Shown here: one piece after another, positions 20,793 through 31,121 of the stretch
Position numbering within the stretch: the stretch's first letter is position 1
How the letters are laid out: each line of letters begins with the position of its first letter
Assembly: GCF_030272615.1 (NCBI RefSeq)
Contig: NC_081410.1
Location: 571,535,152-571,599,151, forward strand
Origin: Cryptomeria japonica
Lineage: Eukaryota; Streptophyta; Pinopsida; Cupressales; Cupressaceae
Length of the DNA: 64,000 nt
Reading direction: 5' to 3'
Program-made: the position numbers and the translations under genes
Notes under the pieces: generated by a model
Told to the model about the DNA's origin: nothing
Database searches by the model: none
What the model saw: the letters and a program-made list of their open reading frames with translations, nothing else

Positions 20793-23266
20793 GTGAGAGA
20801 GTGGTCTGGGTTGTCTCATGTAAAATGGGTTCAGGGCATGAGAATTTATGAGTATCATCCTAGTCTGACTTTGAGAGAGCATGTCGATGATTATCTCTAT
20901 TGCAATGATGTTTTTGCTCGAAGGTTGACCTTTGAACTACAGGGTAATTTGCATAGAAGATTGTCTGTAGAGGCAGTTGAGCTCATTAACATATACGATA
21001 GTTTCTTCATACAGTTCATCCATTTCACTTATTTAAGGGTCAGAGGATTTAAGGGTGAACCCTTTAAACTTCCCAGGTACGTTTCAGACTCCTACATTTT
21101 GATCAAAGTATCTAGACAGCTTGCTTATGTCGCAAACGATTATGGTGAGGACTCTGATACAAGCAAAAATTTTCCCATTGATTTAGGCCATTATAGTTGT
21201 AAATCAGTTTCTGATGCCTTGAACCTTGAACTTGAATTTAAAAGGTTTCATTTGAAGTCCTTTGTAAAAAGGGATAACTTTGATAGTAAGGGTTTCATTG
21301 CTCAGTATGTAAAGAAAGCGGTACCTGATCAGCATGTTCCTCAGTTGGAGGATTATTGGGAGGGTTGCCAGGATGAATTTGAAGTGCGGAGAAGGAGTTG
21401 GTCTAGATTAACTTTGAGGCAAATTCATGACATAAAATTATCCATGGATACCTCAGGTGTCTCTATCGATGATGAAGACATACTTGACCCAGAGTTTATG
21501 AAATGGGTCCATGATGAACCTCTTTCGGAAGTAGATTGGAATAACAAGATGGGGGATAGTATTCAGACATGCACTTTCAGTGTAATCCGAAGGATGGAAA
21601 ATTGGTTTAGGAGTTGTCATTTTCATCTGGCACTAGCAACCAGTTCAAGAAGTGGGAGTGGGAAGAGGAGTACTACAAGTAAGACTTCTATTGTGACTAA
21701 CATTTCCATTTCTGATGCAGGGAAAGTAAAGGCAAGGATTAAGGAAGAGAAACTTGACATCAGGGTTGAGCTTCCTATTGCCGGTCGAGTTACTAGATTG
21801 AGATTCAAGAAGGGTTTCAAACTATTGGCTTCTCACCTTATTCTAGATTTGGACCCAGAGGAAACACCGAGAAAGATGACATCCCCTGTTTTCGAAGCAG
21901 ACAAGGTTTCAATTGACATAGATACTATTTTTCAGGACTCGGGAGCACTTGAATTCCAGTCTCATATAGACCTTTCCACGCCGCCATCCTCAGCAAAGTT
22001 TCCATCCATGCCTTCAAAGAGCTGACCCTAGCACCAAAATGGCTAAGTGGTTCAATCACCAAGAAAAGGAATGTAGTTCTGATTTCAGTATTAATGGAGG
22101 ACGTCGTGAGTAAATGTCTGGGAAGGACTACAAAGCCCAAAAAGTTAAAAATAGAGGCAATGATTGACTTTGATGAAAATACAAAGCATTGGACTATGGA
22201 CATTGCTAGACCCGAGCCTAACAAAGATGTTGCTATGGCTTCAGAAGCAAACTATGTTGTTGAATGAATCGATTTGGGAATTGGAGCTAGAGCCATAGAT
22301 GTTAAGCACTTGGAGACGTCCACCAAACGAATTATCTCCCGTACCTAGAAGGATGAGAGGGACAACGCTGAGTTGAAATAGATTTTAACGTAGATGACCC
22401 AATATATTCATGCTTTGCAGAATAGCCTTTTGCCATTGTCCCAACATTCAGGCCCATTTAGTGCAAAGTCACCTAGCAATCAAAAATTCTTGGATGAAGT
22501 TCAACGAAACAAGATGATCACCGAGGTTTTCTCAGAATGGCTCACCTCGATCATGCACTAGGCAACTAATTACATAATTGACTTGGTCCAGTTTTTCATA
22601 GATGCCAATGAGGTCACCAAAGCCTTGGACTCCAACTCGGTCTCATGGGAGAAGGAGAAATCTAAATAGGTTGTGATTTCGAAGCAGATGCGGGATATTC
22701 AACGTTATGGGCTAATGAACTTTCTTGTTTAAAACCAAGTGTCAGGACTAAATGAAGATGTCATGTTCATTTGCAAGGAGAGTATTGAGTGGCACAATCA
22801 AATTATTGAGAAAGGTTATAGTGTGTCAGCTAGTCTGTGTGGCGAATTAATAGCTTTGAGGGCGACCATGCAGAAGGACTTACACTGCATGGATGTTCAA
22901 TTACTTAAGGAGGACAGTGAAACTCTAGAGGACACCATAGAGATGATTAACCAGTTCGGCAGCCACATCAGACAGATCAAGATGGAGAAATCTTTGTCCG
23001 TGGAAGACTTTACAAGGATCTCTAAGGTGGAATCGATGCTTACCATTTGTCTCGTTCATCTGGATTCACATAGAGATTAAGTTCAATTGGTAAAGAGGAA
23101 AAAGGAGCTCTGGAAAAATAGAGTTATTCATATCAGTTTGTTGCATGTAACTATAATCCAGGAGTTTTCTAAAGTGCATCAAGAGTGGAGTGTGACCAAG
23201 GCGGTGATGGTGTCTGTCCAAGACACCAACCCAAGCGACCACATCGAAACTGAGCAGACTGCATGA
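20793..23266 (+). pseudogene. Element A LTR-encoded protein, second part (5' LTR)
   Basis: Continues the LTR frame after E. The first 410 codons are open (20793-22024), with a Tyr/Phe-rich globular region (RIYEYHPSLTLREHVDDYL, GEPFKLPRYVSDSYILIEVS-like), then basic and Ser-rich segments. A frameshift near 22022 and several stops follow. The last third (22740-23080) is a Glu/Lys/Leu-rich coiled coil. It ends at TGA 23264-23266. The 3' LTR carries the parallel copy. No catalytic motif is seen. Placement wholly within an LTR is abnormal for plant LTR elements. Confidence 0.7.
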
Positions 23267-23682
23267 CTAGCACTGCTGGCTGTAGTTTGCCAGTGAGTCT
23301 AGTTATTTTCTTTAAATTTTAGTTAGACAGTTAGGGTTGCCTTTCTATTAAATCTTATGAGTTAATTTTACTTTGGTTAAAAGAACTATTGGGTCTGGTG
23401 ACCTATAAATATCTTATGTAATGACTTTGAATGGGTTCGCTAAGTTTTTGGAAAAGACTATCTTTAAGATTAGCTAAGAACATTTTGTGTATGAAGAAAG
23501 TAGATGACCATCAGTGAATGCGAAATCTTATTAACGGCTATTTTCAGTTTCAAATCTATGTGTTTGATTTTTGAAGTTTGCTTTATGTGTAAATCTATTT
23601 CGAAGAAGAGGCTGTTATACTTTCTATATGTACAGAAAACTATTGGCTAAGTTCATCTTTATAAGATTTTTCATTTTGTTTT
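23197..23682. other. Segment present in 5' LTR of A but deleted in 3' LTR
   Basis: The 5' LTR has about 480 bases here (end of the LTR reading frame and AT-rich sequence). In the 3' LTR, the sequence jumps at about 34241 from CCAAGGCAGTGA directly to TTTTGTTTTAG. Short homology at the ends suggests a deletion after insertion. Confidence 0.8.
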
Positions 23683-23706
23683 AGTGTTCTTATGAGGTTT
23701 GTCGGC

Positions 23707-23717
23707 TTTATATAAAA
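23707..23717 (+). promoter_or_regulatory. Probable TATA box of A LTR
   Basis: TTTATATAAAA, conserved at 34278-34288. It lies about 270 bases from the LTR end, which would place the reading frame of the LTR in U3, upstream of the main transcript start. Inference only. Confidence 0.45.
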
Positions 23718-23987
23718 AGTTATATATGGATCAGTGCTTGCATTCATTTTGTATTGACTGGTGTATGCAATTGCCTTTAAGTGCTTTTTGGTGAAAAGCA
23801 TTCTATTGATTATATGTAATTTGGAGCCGAATGAATATTTACTAGATGGAGTTGTACCTAAATTTAGAGGTTAATCAATTAGATGATTTTCCAACTGTTT
23901 GGTGGAAAATTTGTTTGATTTTCTATGATTCGCAATGCTTTAAATTAAATAGATAAGAAAAGACAAATCTGTTTACCAATAGATTTC

Positions 23988-24005
23988 TGGCAACTCTGCT
24001 GGGGA
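23988..24005 (+). promoter_or_regulatory. Element A primer binding site
   Basis: TGGCAACTCTGCTGGGGA lies six bases after the 5' LTR end. It closely resembles the tRNA-Arg-type primer sites (TGGCGACTCC-GCTGGGGA) known from several plant Ty3/gypsy families. Confidence 0.8.
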
Positions 24006-24066
24006 ACGAAGAGAATAACTTATTGTAAAACCAGATCGTCATTATAGTGTACTCTATTTTCTATAA

Positions 24067-25757
24067 ATGGTATTGCCTCTTGAAGGGTTTTTGCCTTTGT
24101 TGCATCCAAATCTAAACTGGGTACAAGAGGAACGAAGTAACATTACCTCAAAGCTAGATACTCTAGCTTGGAGGCACAGAAGAAGTCGAGCAGAATATGA
24201 TAGAATCAGTGCCCTTCTTAGCAAAATAGAAAGACAATCAGATCAGCCTATGTTAGTCATTGAAAGAATAGCAGTTCCTAGGGTTTTATTTATCCACGTC
24301 TCTGATAATCAATTTCAGATTCCTAGACGTTTGTTGCCCTGATTGTTCCACACTAGACTCCAGACCGTATACTAGATCCCAGAGGAGGGGGGGTTTCTGA
24401 ACTTTTTTATGAAGAATTGCAGAATCTAAGTTTCCAACCCATCTACTCACCCCAACGAAAGGCAATAAGTAGACCTCCATCTCCTTTGCCATCATCACCT
24501 GCGTCTCCAGTTTGTCAAGCATTGGTCATGCACGATGTTGCCATACCCATTTCATTCAACCCTACTCCCCTTAATATTATACTTCCAATGGTGGTCAATA
24601 ACCCTTGGGGGGCAACTGTTGGCCTGTTGAACCTAGGCTTGAACCTTAATCCCTTGCCAAAGGCCGCCAGAGACCATTTGCCTAAATTTAGTAGGGATGG
24701 GACCGTCACTGTAGATGAGCATTTCAATGCTTCCAGTGTAGCCTGTGGAGTGATAGCGGTTCAACATGAAGATGTGGCTATCAAGCTGTTTATCCAAACA
24801 TTGACAGGAGTGGCGGCGGATTGGTTTTATCATTTTCTGAATCGTGTGATAGCGACCTGGCAAGATTTGAAGACAAGATTTGAAGCTAGATTCAAGGTAG
24901 TTGAAGATGAGCACTCCCTCCTAGCTCATTTTTCCCATTTGAAAAGGGAACTTCTTGAATCTATGAGAGACTTCATATCCAGATTTGATAAGATTCTCCA
25001 CAAGATTCCGCTTAACCAAAAACCTTCAGATGATAATCTCAAATATTTTTTTATTAACTCAATGCCCTCTGAAATAAGTTTCTTGATTCGTAGGCAAAGG
25101 GTTGCAGATTTGAATGCCGCCAAAACCCTTGCAGTTGAACTAGAAGATGATTTGATCACTACAGGAAAATGGAAATGTGAAGTGCAAACATCTAATGCAC
25201 AACCTGCTACTTCCTCAGATCTTGTCATTCAACGGTTAATGAATGATGTAATTGACCTGAAGAGGCAGACTCCTAAAGTAAATACTTCCTATTCTCAGCC
25301 ATATCAAGATGTTCCTAGGAGATATCCTAATCAATAGGAAGGAGGTGGAGGGAGACAATTACAACTACCCCCTATCTAGCAAAGACTTGCTATTGAAGCA
25401 CCACCACTCAAGACAAATTCTTGTGTGTTTTATTTAACTGATGAACATGATGGATCTTCGTGCCCAGAGATGGTTCATTTTTCTCAAATGATCAGTAAAG
25501 GAGAAACAATCTTAGAAGTGGATGAAGTAGGTTCCCAAGGTATGCCTGGCGACTATGAAATTCATTATATGGAATATGTCTCTAACTCGGAGAGGGGAGG
25601 AAACATGTTGGTATCTTTGGAAGATTCGTCATACACAATTCTTACAAGAACTCAACAGAATTTGAGATCCCAAGATGCTACAACACCCGTACACAGTTCT
25701 GAGAAAGGAAAAGAAATTTTAACCCGTCATGGAGGTATGTCAAAAGTGGTTCCATGA
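24067..25757 (+). pseudogene. Element A gag
   Basis: A first open piece (24067-24342) is followed by a frameshift near 24380 into 24417-25337. The central region has the retrotransposon gag pattern: an LPKFSRDGTVTVDEHF start, VAIKLFIQTLTGVAADWFYHF, WQDLKTRFEARF, then SMRDFISRFDKIL. This matches the capsid-like Retrotrans_gag fold (PF03732 type). The C-terminal part (25425-25757) is Ser/Glu-rich; no intact CCHC zinc knuckle was found. Stops at 25336 and 25757 break the frame. Confidence 0.8.
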
Positions 25758-25880
25758 ATTGCTCCTTCAAATTTTGATTCTTCTACTAACTCTTTTGATA
25801 TCATTGGATTTTGCAAAACATCTTGTGTTCAGATTTCTCTAGCTGAGTATTTGAAGTTAAACTAGAGAGAACTAGATAGA

Positions 25881-26393
25881 TTGGTTGAATTTGTTAAAGG
25901 GGATTATGCCCATGCCTTTGCAAGTGAAACCCAGACACCCATGAGCAATGATTCACCAACACATGCTAATGTCAGTTCTGCTCAAGTAACTCCTGAGGGC
26001 TCATCAAGTTTTGTTCCTCTACAAGATAATCTCCTAGAACCCAACCTTGAAAATAAACCAAAACCTTTTTATGTGTCCTTATATATTAATGGGCATAAGT
26101 TGAGTAATTGCATAATTGACTCAGGAGCATCTGATAAAGTCATGCCTTCAGCTGTAGCAAAATCTTTAGGTTTAATCCTAACAAAGACTTTTGGCAAATG
26201 TTACTCCGTGGACTCCAAGCAGGTCCCTTTACTAGGACAAATTAAAGATGCACAGGTTGCCTTGGTAGCTCATCCTGGCAAGAGAATCAAGTTGACAATC
26301 CTAGTGGCTGACATTCCTGCTAGCTATGGTATGTTGTTGAGTCGCACTTTTTGTAAATACATGGGAGGGGAAATTAAGATGGACTGGTCTTAG
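25881..26393 (+). pseudogene. Element A aspartic protease
   Basis: Retropepsin with the active-site block IIDSGASDKVMP (Asp codon at 26118) and a downstream flap/second block ending ASYGMLLSRTFCKYMGG. It ends with a TAG at 26391-26393, after which the frame continues to the next domain. Cleaves the polyprotein in the family; this copy is part of a broken frame. Confidence 0.85.
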
Positions 26394-26396
26394 GCA

Positions 26397-27050
26397 GTGA
26401 TCACAGTTGGAAAACAGAGAGTCCTCTTGCATCCTGAAACGAAGGCTAAGTACACAGTTTTTCCCTCTGATGATTCGAAAGCTCAAATTTTGTATCAAGA
26501 TTGTGGCTTTGGTAATTACATGATATCGACTGACCCTCGAGATGAGAGTATGTTACTGAATGCAGGTAAGTCAAATGAACTCTGGTCTATGGAATTTGAT
26601 GGGAGTTGTTCATCTTCAGGATCAGGGGCTGGGGTCATTTTGATATCTCCCTGCGGGAAGGTCATTCCTTATTCTTTCAAATTGGAATTCCAAAACACAA
26701 ATAATACGGCCGAATATGAGGCCTTGCTATTAGGTCTGGCTGAAGGAAAGAGGTTGCAAATCAAAATGTTGAAGGTGAGAGGTGATGCAGAACTTATTGT
26801 CAAGCAAGTGAGGGGCTTATTTGCGGTAAAAAATGAGAGATTGAGACACTATAGGAATTGTGTTTGGGATCAGATTGAAGCCTTTGATTCTTTTTTGAAT
26901 GAAGCCATACCTAGGGAATTTAATTTGAAGGCAGATTCTTTGGCGGTATCTACAGCCTTGCTTGTTCCACACCTAGATTTCATGACTGACACTTACAGGG
27001 TTGAACTAGTTTATAGACCTAGTGTGCTAGATAATTTTGAATCCTGGTAG
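26397..27050 (+). pseudogene. RNase H domain between protease and RT of element A
   Basis: 217 open codons. After a linker (LHPETKAKYTVFPSDD) comes an RNase H with all four acidic blocks: MEFDGSCSSSGSGAG (Asp 26599), NTAEYEALLLGL (Glu 26718), VRGDAELIVKQVRG (Asp 26784) and LKADSLA (Asp 26934). This is the plant/archaeal-like RNase H type (RVT_3-like). In Tat-lineage gypsy elements such an extra RNase H normally sits after the RT-RNase H; here it precedes the RT. A canonical RNase H is also present downstream (28370-28760) but lacks its first Asp. The domain itself is uninterrupted; it ends in TAG. Confidence 0.85.
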
Positions 27051-28330
27051 GTGTTTGAAAATGATAAACAGATTCAGAACTTTCTGCAATGTGCTGATAT
27101 TTTTACATCCTTGTTTTATGAAGGGTCAGAGATGAGTTGTAAAGAGTTTTCTCCTGATACGCAAGAGGAATTACATGATGGGATGTTGCAGTTAAAAGGA
27201 AATAAAATCCCAAAGGGTTTAGTTTCTCTTGAATGTCTTTTTGATAGGAAAGATGGATATGTTAAGCGAAGAGATAAGGAAGCTCCTGTGATTCAGAGTT
27301 TAGGGGAATATAAGCAAATTAACATTGGTACCAATGATGATCCTAAATTCGTTAATTTGGGAAAATGATGTTCTGAAGTGGAAAGAAAGAGGTTCATTGA
27401 TTTGCTGGTTGAGTTTAAGGATGTTTTTGTGTGGAGTTATGATGATTTGAAGAACTTTAGGGATGGAAAGTTTCAACACCAGATTCCTTTGAAACCAGGT
27501 GTTAATCCATTTCGACGGGAAGTTAAGAAACTTTAATCCCAAGGTAGTAGAAGCGATTTTTCATGAGGTTGACAAGATGTTGAAGGCCCAAATTATTTAT
27601 CCTCTACACCATTCTACCTGGATTGTGAATATAGTTCATGTTCGGAAGAAGAACGATGAGATACAGATCTGTGTTGATTTTAGAAACTTAAATCAAGCAA
27701 GTCTGAAAGATAATTATCCCCTGCCTACGATGGATCATATTTTACAAATTGTTTCCAGCTCGGAGATGATGTCTATGTTGGACGGTTTCTCTGGGTATAA
27801 TCAGATAAGTGTCGCGGAGAAGGATCAACACAAGACAACCTTTATAACTCCCTAGGGAACCTTTGCTTATAACAGGATGCCTTTTGGGTTGATAAACACA
27901 GGAGCAACTTTTCAAAGAGCAATGGATCTTTCTTTTGGACATTTGAGGGATAAGATTATTGTGGTGTATTTAGATGATTTGATTGTATTCTCCAAATAAA
28001 GGAAGCCTCATGTGCGAGACTTGAGAAAAGTTCTAATGAGATGTAGAGAGCATGGGGTATCCCTAAATCCCAAAAAGTTTGTCTTTGGTGTCATGGAAGG
28101 AAAACTTCTGGGACACATTGTCTCATAGGAAGGAGTAAAAGTTGATCCACGGAGAGTAAAGGCAATACAACAGCTTAGTCTCCCCTCAAATAGAAATGGA
28201 GTGAGGTCTTTCTTTGGACAGGTAAACTTCTTAAGGCGTTTCATCCCTGATTTTGCTAAAACAACCAAGTACATTGTGAATATGATGAGCGAGAAGGTAG
28301 CTTTTAAGTGGAATGAAGCTGGCAAAAAAG
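27051..28330 (+). pseudogene. Element A reverse transcriptase
   Basis: Gypsy RT preceded by a linker. Motifs: HQIPLKPGVNPF, HHSTWIVNIVHVRKKN, QICVDFRNLNQASLKDNYPL, MSMLDGFSGYNQI, FAYNRMPFGLINTGATFQRAMD and the catalytic YLDD (27967-27978). Breaks: TAG at 27048, TGA at 27366, frameshift near 27534, TAG after TFITP at 27853, TAA after FSK at 27997 and TAG at 28127. The Asp pair is intact. Confidence 0.9.
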
Positions 28331-28369
28331 CTTTCGAAGAGATTAAGAAGGCAATTGCACATGCGCCTA

Positions 28370-28760
28370 CTCTGGTAAATCCAGACTTTAATAAGGACTT
28401 TATTATTTATTGCTATGCATCAGAACATACTATGTCCAGGATTTTGGTACAAAAAGGTGAAGATAATGAGGAAATACCGATTTATTTTATGAGTATCCCC
28501 CTAAAGAAGCATGAGTTGAAGTACTCATAGATAGAGAAGTAGGCTTATGTAGTGGTAAAAGCCATGAAGCAGTTCAGGTATTATATACTCCACTCGCATG
28601 CGATTGTTTTTGTTCCCAATTCTGCAGTAAAGGTTGTTTTAACTCAACAAGATGTTGGCATCAACAATACAGCATCTTGGGTCTCCAAGATACAAGAATT
28701 CAATTTAGATATCAAGCCCACTAAACTGTTCAGGGGACAAGGCCTCTGTAGATTGATGGC
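28370..28760 (+). pseudogene. Element A canonical RNase H, first Asp lost
   Basis: Follows RT in the usual place (RT_RNaseH type): PDFNKDFIIYC, ASEHTMSRILVQKGED, IPIYFMSIPL, AMKQFRYYI. The codon expected to encode Asp in the YxDAS block is TAT (Tyr) at 28414-28416, one base from GAT. Two stops follow at 28528-28542. It is probably non-catalytic, consistent with the extra RNase H upstream having taken over. Confidence 0.7.
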
Positions 28761-28849
28761 AGAAAATGAGTCCAAAGAAGATGGCAGTTTACCTTTGACC
28801 CTGTTCGTTGATCATCAAGATTCTTGGTTCACTAATGTGGTGTATTATC

Positions 28850-30080
28850 TTACGTATGGGGACTGTCCAGATCATCTTTCTCCTAGGGAAAAAAGGAATT
28901 TGAGTTTGAAAGCTGCAAAGTACGTTATCTCAAATAACATATTGTATAAAAAGGGTTTAGATGGCACTTTCCTCCAATGCGTGGATAAACCGCACCAAGA
29001 GGCTTTATTGAAGACTTTTCATAATGAAGCCTGCAGGGGTCACTTTTCTTCTATGGTTACTACATATAAAATCCTGAGAAACTATTACTATTGGCCAGGG
29101 ATGTTCTAGGATGCATACGCCTGGGTGGCAAGGTGTGAGAAATGCAAGTTGTTTACTGGTAAACCCTAGTTGGTTGCCTTGCCTTTGAGGCTTGTGGTAA
29201 TTGAAGAACCATTTAAGCAGTGGGGACTAGATTTTATTGGTCCTTTGAACCCTATTTCTAGCGCGGGGCACACTCACATAGTAACGGTGATAGACTATTT
29301 CACTAAGTGGGTGGAAGCTATCCCTGTAAGGAAAACTACCTCAGAAATTGTGTGTACATTCCTTAAGGAGAATATCCTTGTTAGGTTTGGAGTCCCTCAG
29401 AATATAGTCACAGATAATGCATCAAATTTTTCTTCATCAGAATTGAGCTTATTTTACTATGATCACGGAATTGATCTGGCACATGCTTCTGATTATTATC
29501 CGCAGGGTAACGGTCAGGTAGAATCAAGTAACAAGAACTTGATCAATATCATGAGAAAGCTAGTCAGTGAAAATTTTAGAGATTGGCATAAGAAGCTACA
29601 TGAAGCACTATGGGCGGATCGAACTTCACCAAAATAGCCCATAGGAATGTCACCATTTGAGTTGGTTTATGGTAGTGGTGCACAAATCTCTCTTCCTTTA
29701 GAATTACCAGCTTCTAAATTGCAGACGATGATAGAAGATGCATTTTTCCAGAGCTCTCTTGAAAAACGAATCATGCATTTAACCAAAATTGAAGAAGAAA
29801 GAGAGAAGTTGGTTGACAGGATCACAGAGCATTAGATGAGGGTTAAAAAGATTTTTGATCAAAAAGCAAGGCCCAGGAAATTCATGAAAGGGGACTCAGT
29901 GTTATTATGGGATAAAACAAGAGAACCGAAAGGTGCTCATGGCAAATTTGAGTCGCTGTGGAAGGGACCTTAAGTGATTCAGGAGGTAAAGGGGCCCAAT
30001 TCTTTTAAACTTGCTTATCAAGATGGTTTTGAACTTCCCCTGTCTTATAATGGGTGGGATTTAAAATTGTATCAATTGTA
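28850..30080 (+). pseudogene. Element A integrase
   Basis: HHCC zinc domain (HNEACRGHFSS ... YYYWPGMF ... CEKCK) then the catalytic core: WGLDFIGPL (Asp 29230), VTDNASNF (Asp 29413) and NGQVESSNKN (Glu 29521). Asp to Glu distance is 35 intervening residues, as in DD35E. C-terminal part with a PFELVYG block and a KGDSVLLWD barrel-like region. Stops at 29107, 29168, 29635, 29833 and 29971. The frame ends at 30080. No chromodomain was seen. Confidence 0.88.
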
Positions 30081-30241
30081 AATAGGCATCCCCTGATAGT
30101 TTGTACATATATTTTTGTCATGCTAGTTTAGGTGTGTCCGTTTTTGTTGTAAGTTGATCCTTAGTCTATTATGCTGCAAAACCAGAGATCCTGTGATTCA
30201 TTGCTTGGTATCTTACGAGACCAGTCCCCATGCAGAGCCAC
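30081..30241 (+). other. Element A 3' untranslated region
   Basis: 160 bases between the integrase stop and the 3' LTR. No clear polypurine tract precedes the LTR: the last bases read CCAGTCCCCATGCAGAGCCAC. Confidence 0.6.
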
Positions 30242-30378
30242 TATTGGCCCCATATAAAATTTTCATTCCATATGTGTCCCTATCTATAGTAATGCTTGTC
30301 TAATCCATCGGTCAAGAACTTGTTTAAATTTTTTGTTTTTTGCTCATATCATTCAGTCCTCGTTAGCTTACACTGTGT

Positions 30379-30437
30379 TGAACTTGAACCTTGAACTTGA
30401 ACTTGAACCTTGTTGGTTCAAGGTTCAAAGTTCAAGA
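30379..30437. repeat. TTGAAC-type palindrome, first copy in 3' LTR of A
   Basis: Same hairpin-forming block as at 10935-10978, including the upstream TTGAAC repeats. Loop TTGG. Confidence 0.75.
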
Positions 30438-30517
30438 GGTGTTGTTTCGAGTATCTTTCCTCCCATGCAATTTTAAGCTTTGTGAGTTCTAGTTGACACT
30501 ATGCATTCTTTCAACCG

Positions 30518-30556
30518 TGAACTTGAACCTTGTTGGTTCAAGGTTCAAGGTTCAAG
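30518..30556. repeat. TTGAAC-type palindrome, second copy in 3' LTR of A
   Basis: Same as 11061-11092 with one extra GGTTCAA unit in the right arm. Confidence 0.75.
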
Positions 30557-31121
30557 ATTTGTCATGTTAATATTATATTGTGATGATTTTGCAAGGTTCT
30601 AATTTTTATGTGTAGGTTCCTTGGAAGGCATGTGACTTACCACGTGGTGACGGCACAAAATTTTAGAACACGATAGATGGTCATCGAAGGAGAGAATATT
30701 CTTTCCCTAATAATTTGAAATCTGCCATTTATGGCCAGTATGTGTGAAGATCTGTTGTGTCAGAAGAGAAGTGACTTAACGGTAAGGCCTACCTCAGCGC
30801 AATCATATCAAAGTAAGGTCACATGAACAAGGAGTAATGAAGGCAGTTTTAGTAATGATGGGTAAGATTTTCTCCACTTTAAAACTGAGTAGTTGTCTCA
30901 TCGGGATTATTATTTTCTTGAGAAGATTTTGAGAAGGAGTTTTCGGAGCAAGAAAAATAGGCAGTGAGAAAGGTTTACAGAGAGCAGAGGAAGGTATGTT
31001 CAACAATTTTCTAAATTGTTGCAGTTTGTTTTAAAAGATCTGGGTGTTCTTTAGCTGCTTGTTTTTGTTTTCACTTCCCTTCTTCGCCTGGGATTTATTT
31101 GGGAAAACCAAGAACCAAAAT

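Larger units (their letters stand above)
10785..23981 (+). repeat. Element A 5' LTR, interrupted by element E
   Basis: Runs TGTTGGCCCC to ACCAATA and includes E at 12365-20787. Contents in order: two TTGAAC-type hairpins (10935-10978, 11061-11092), a leader, the LTR reading frame (11658-12364 and 20793-23266), about 430 bases of AT-rich sequence, a TATA box at 23707-23717 and a 270-base end. It contains about 480 bases (near 23197-23682) that the 3' LTR lacks. Confidence 0.9.
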
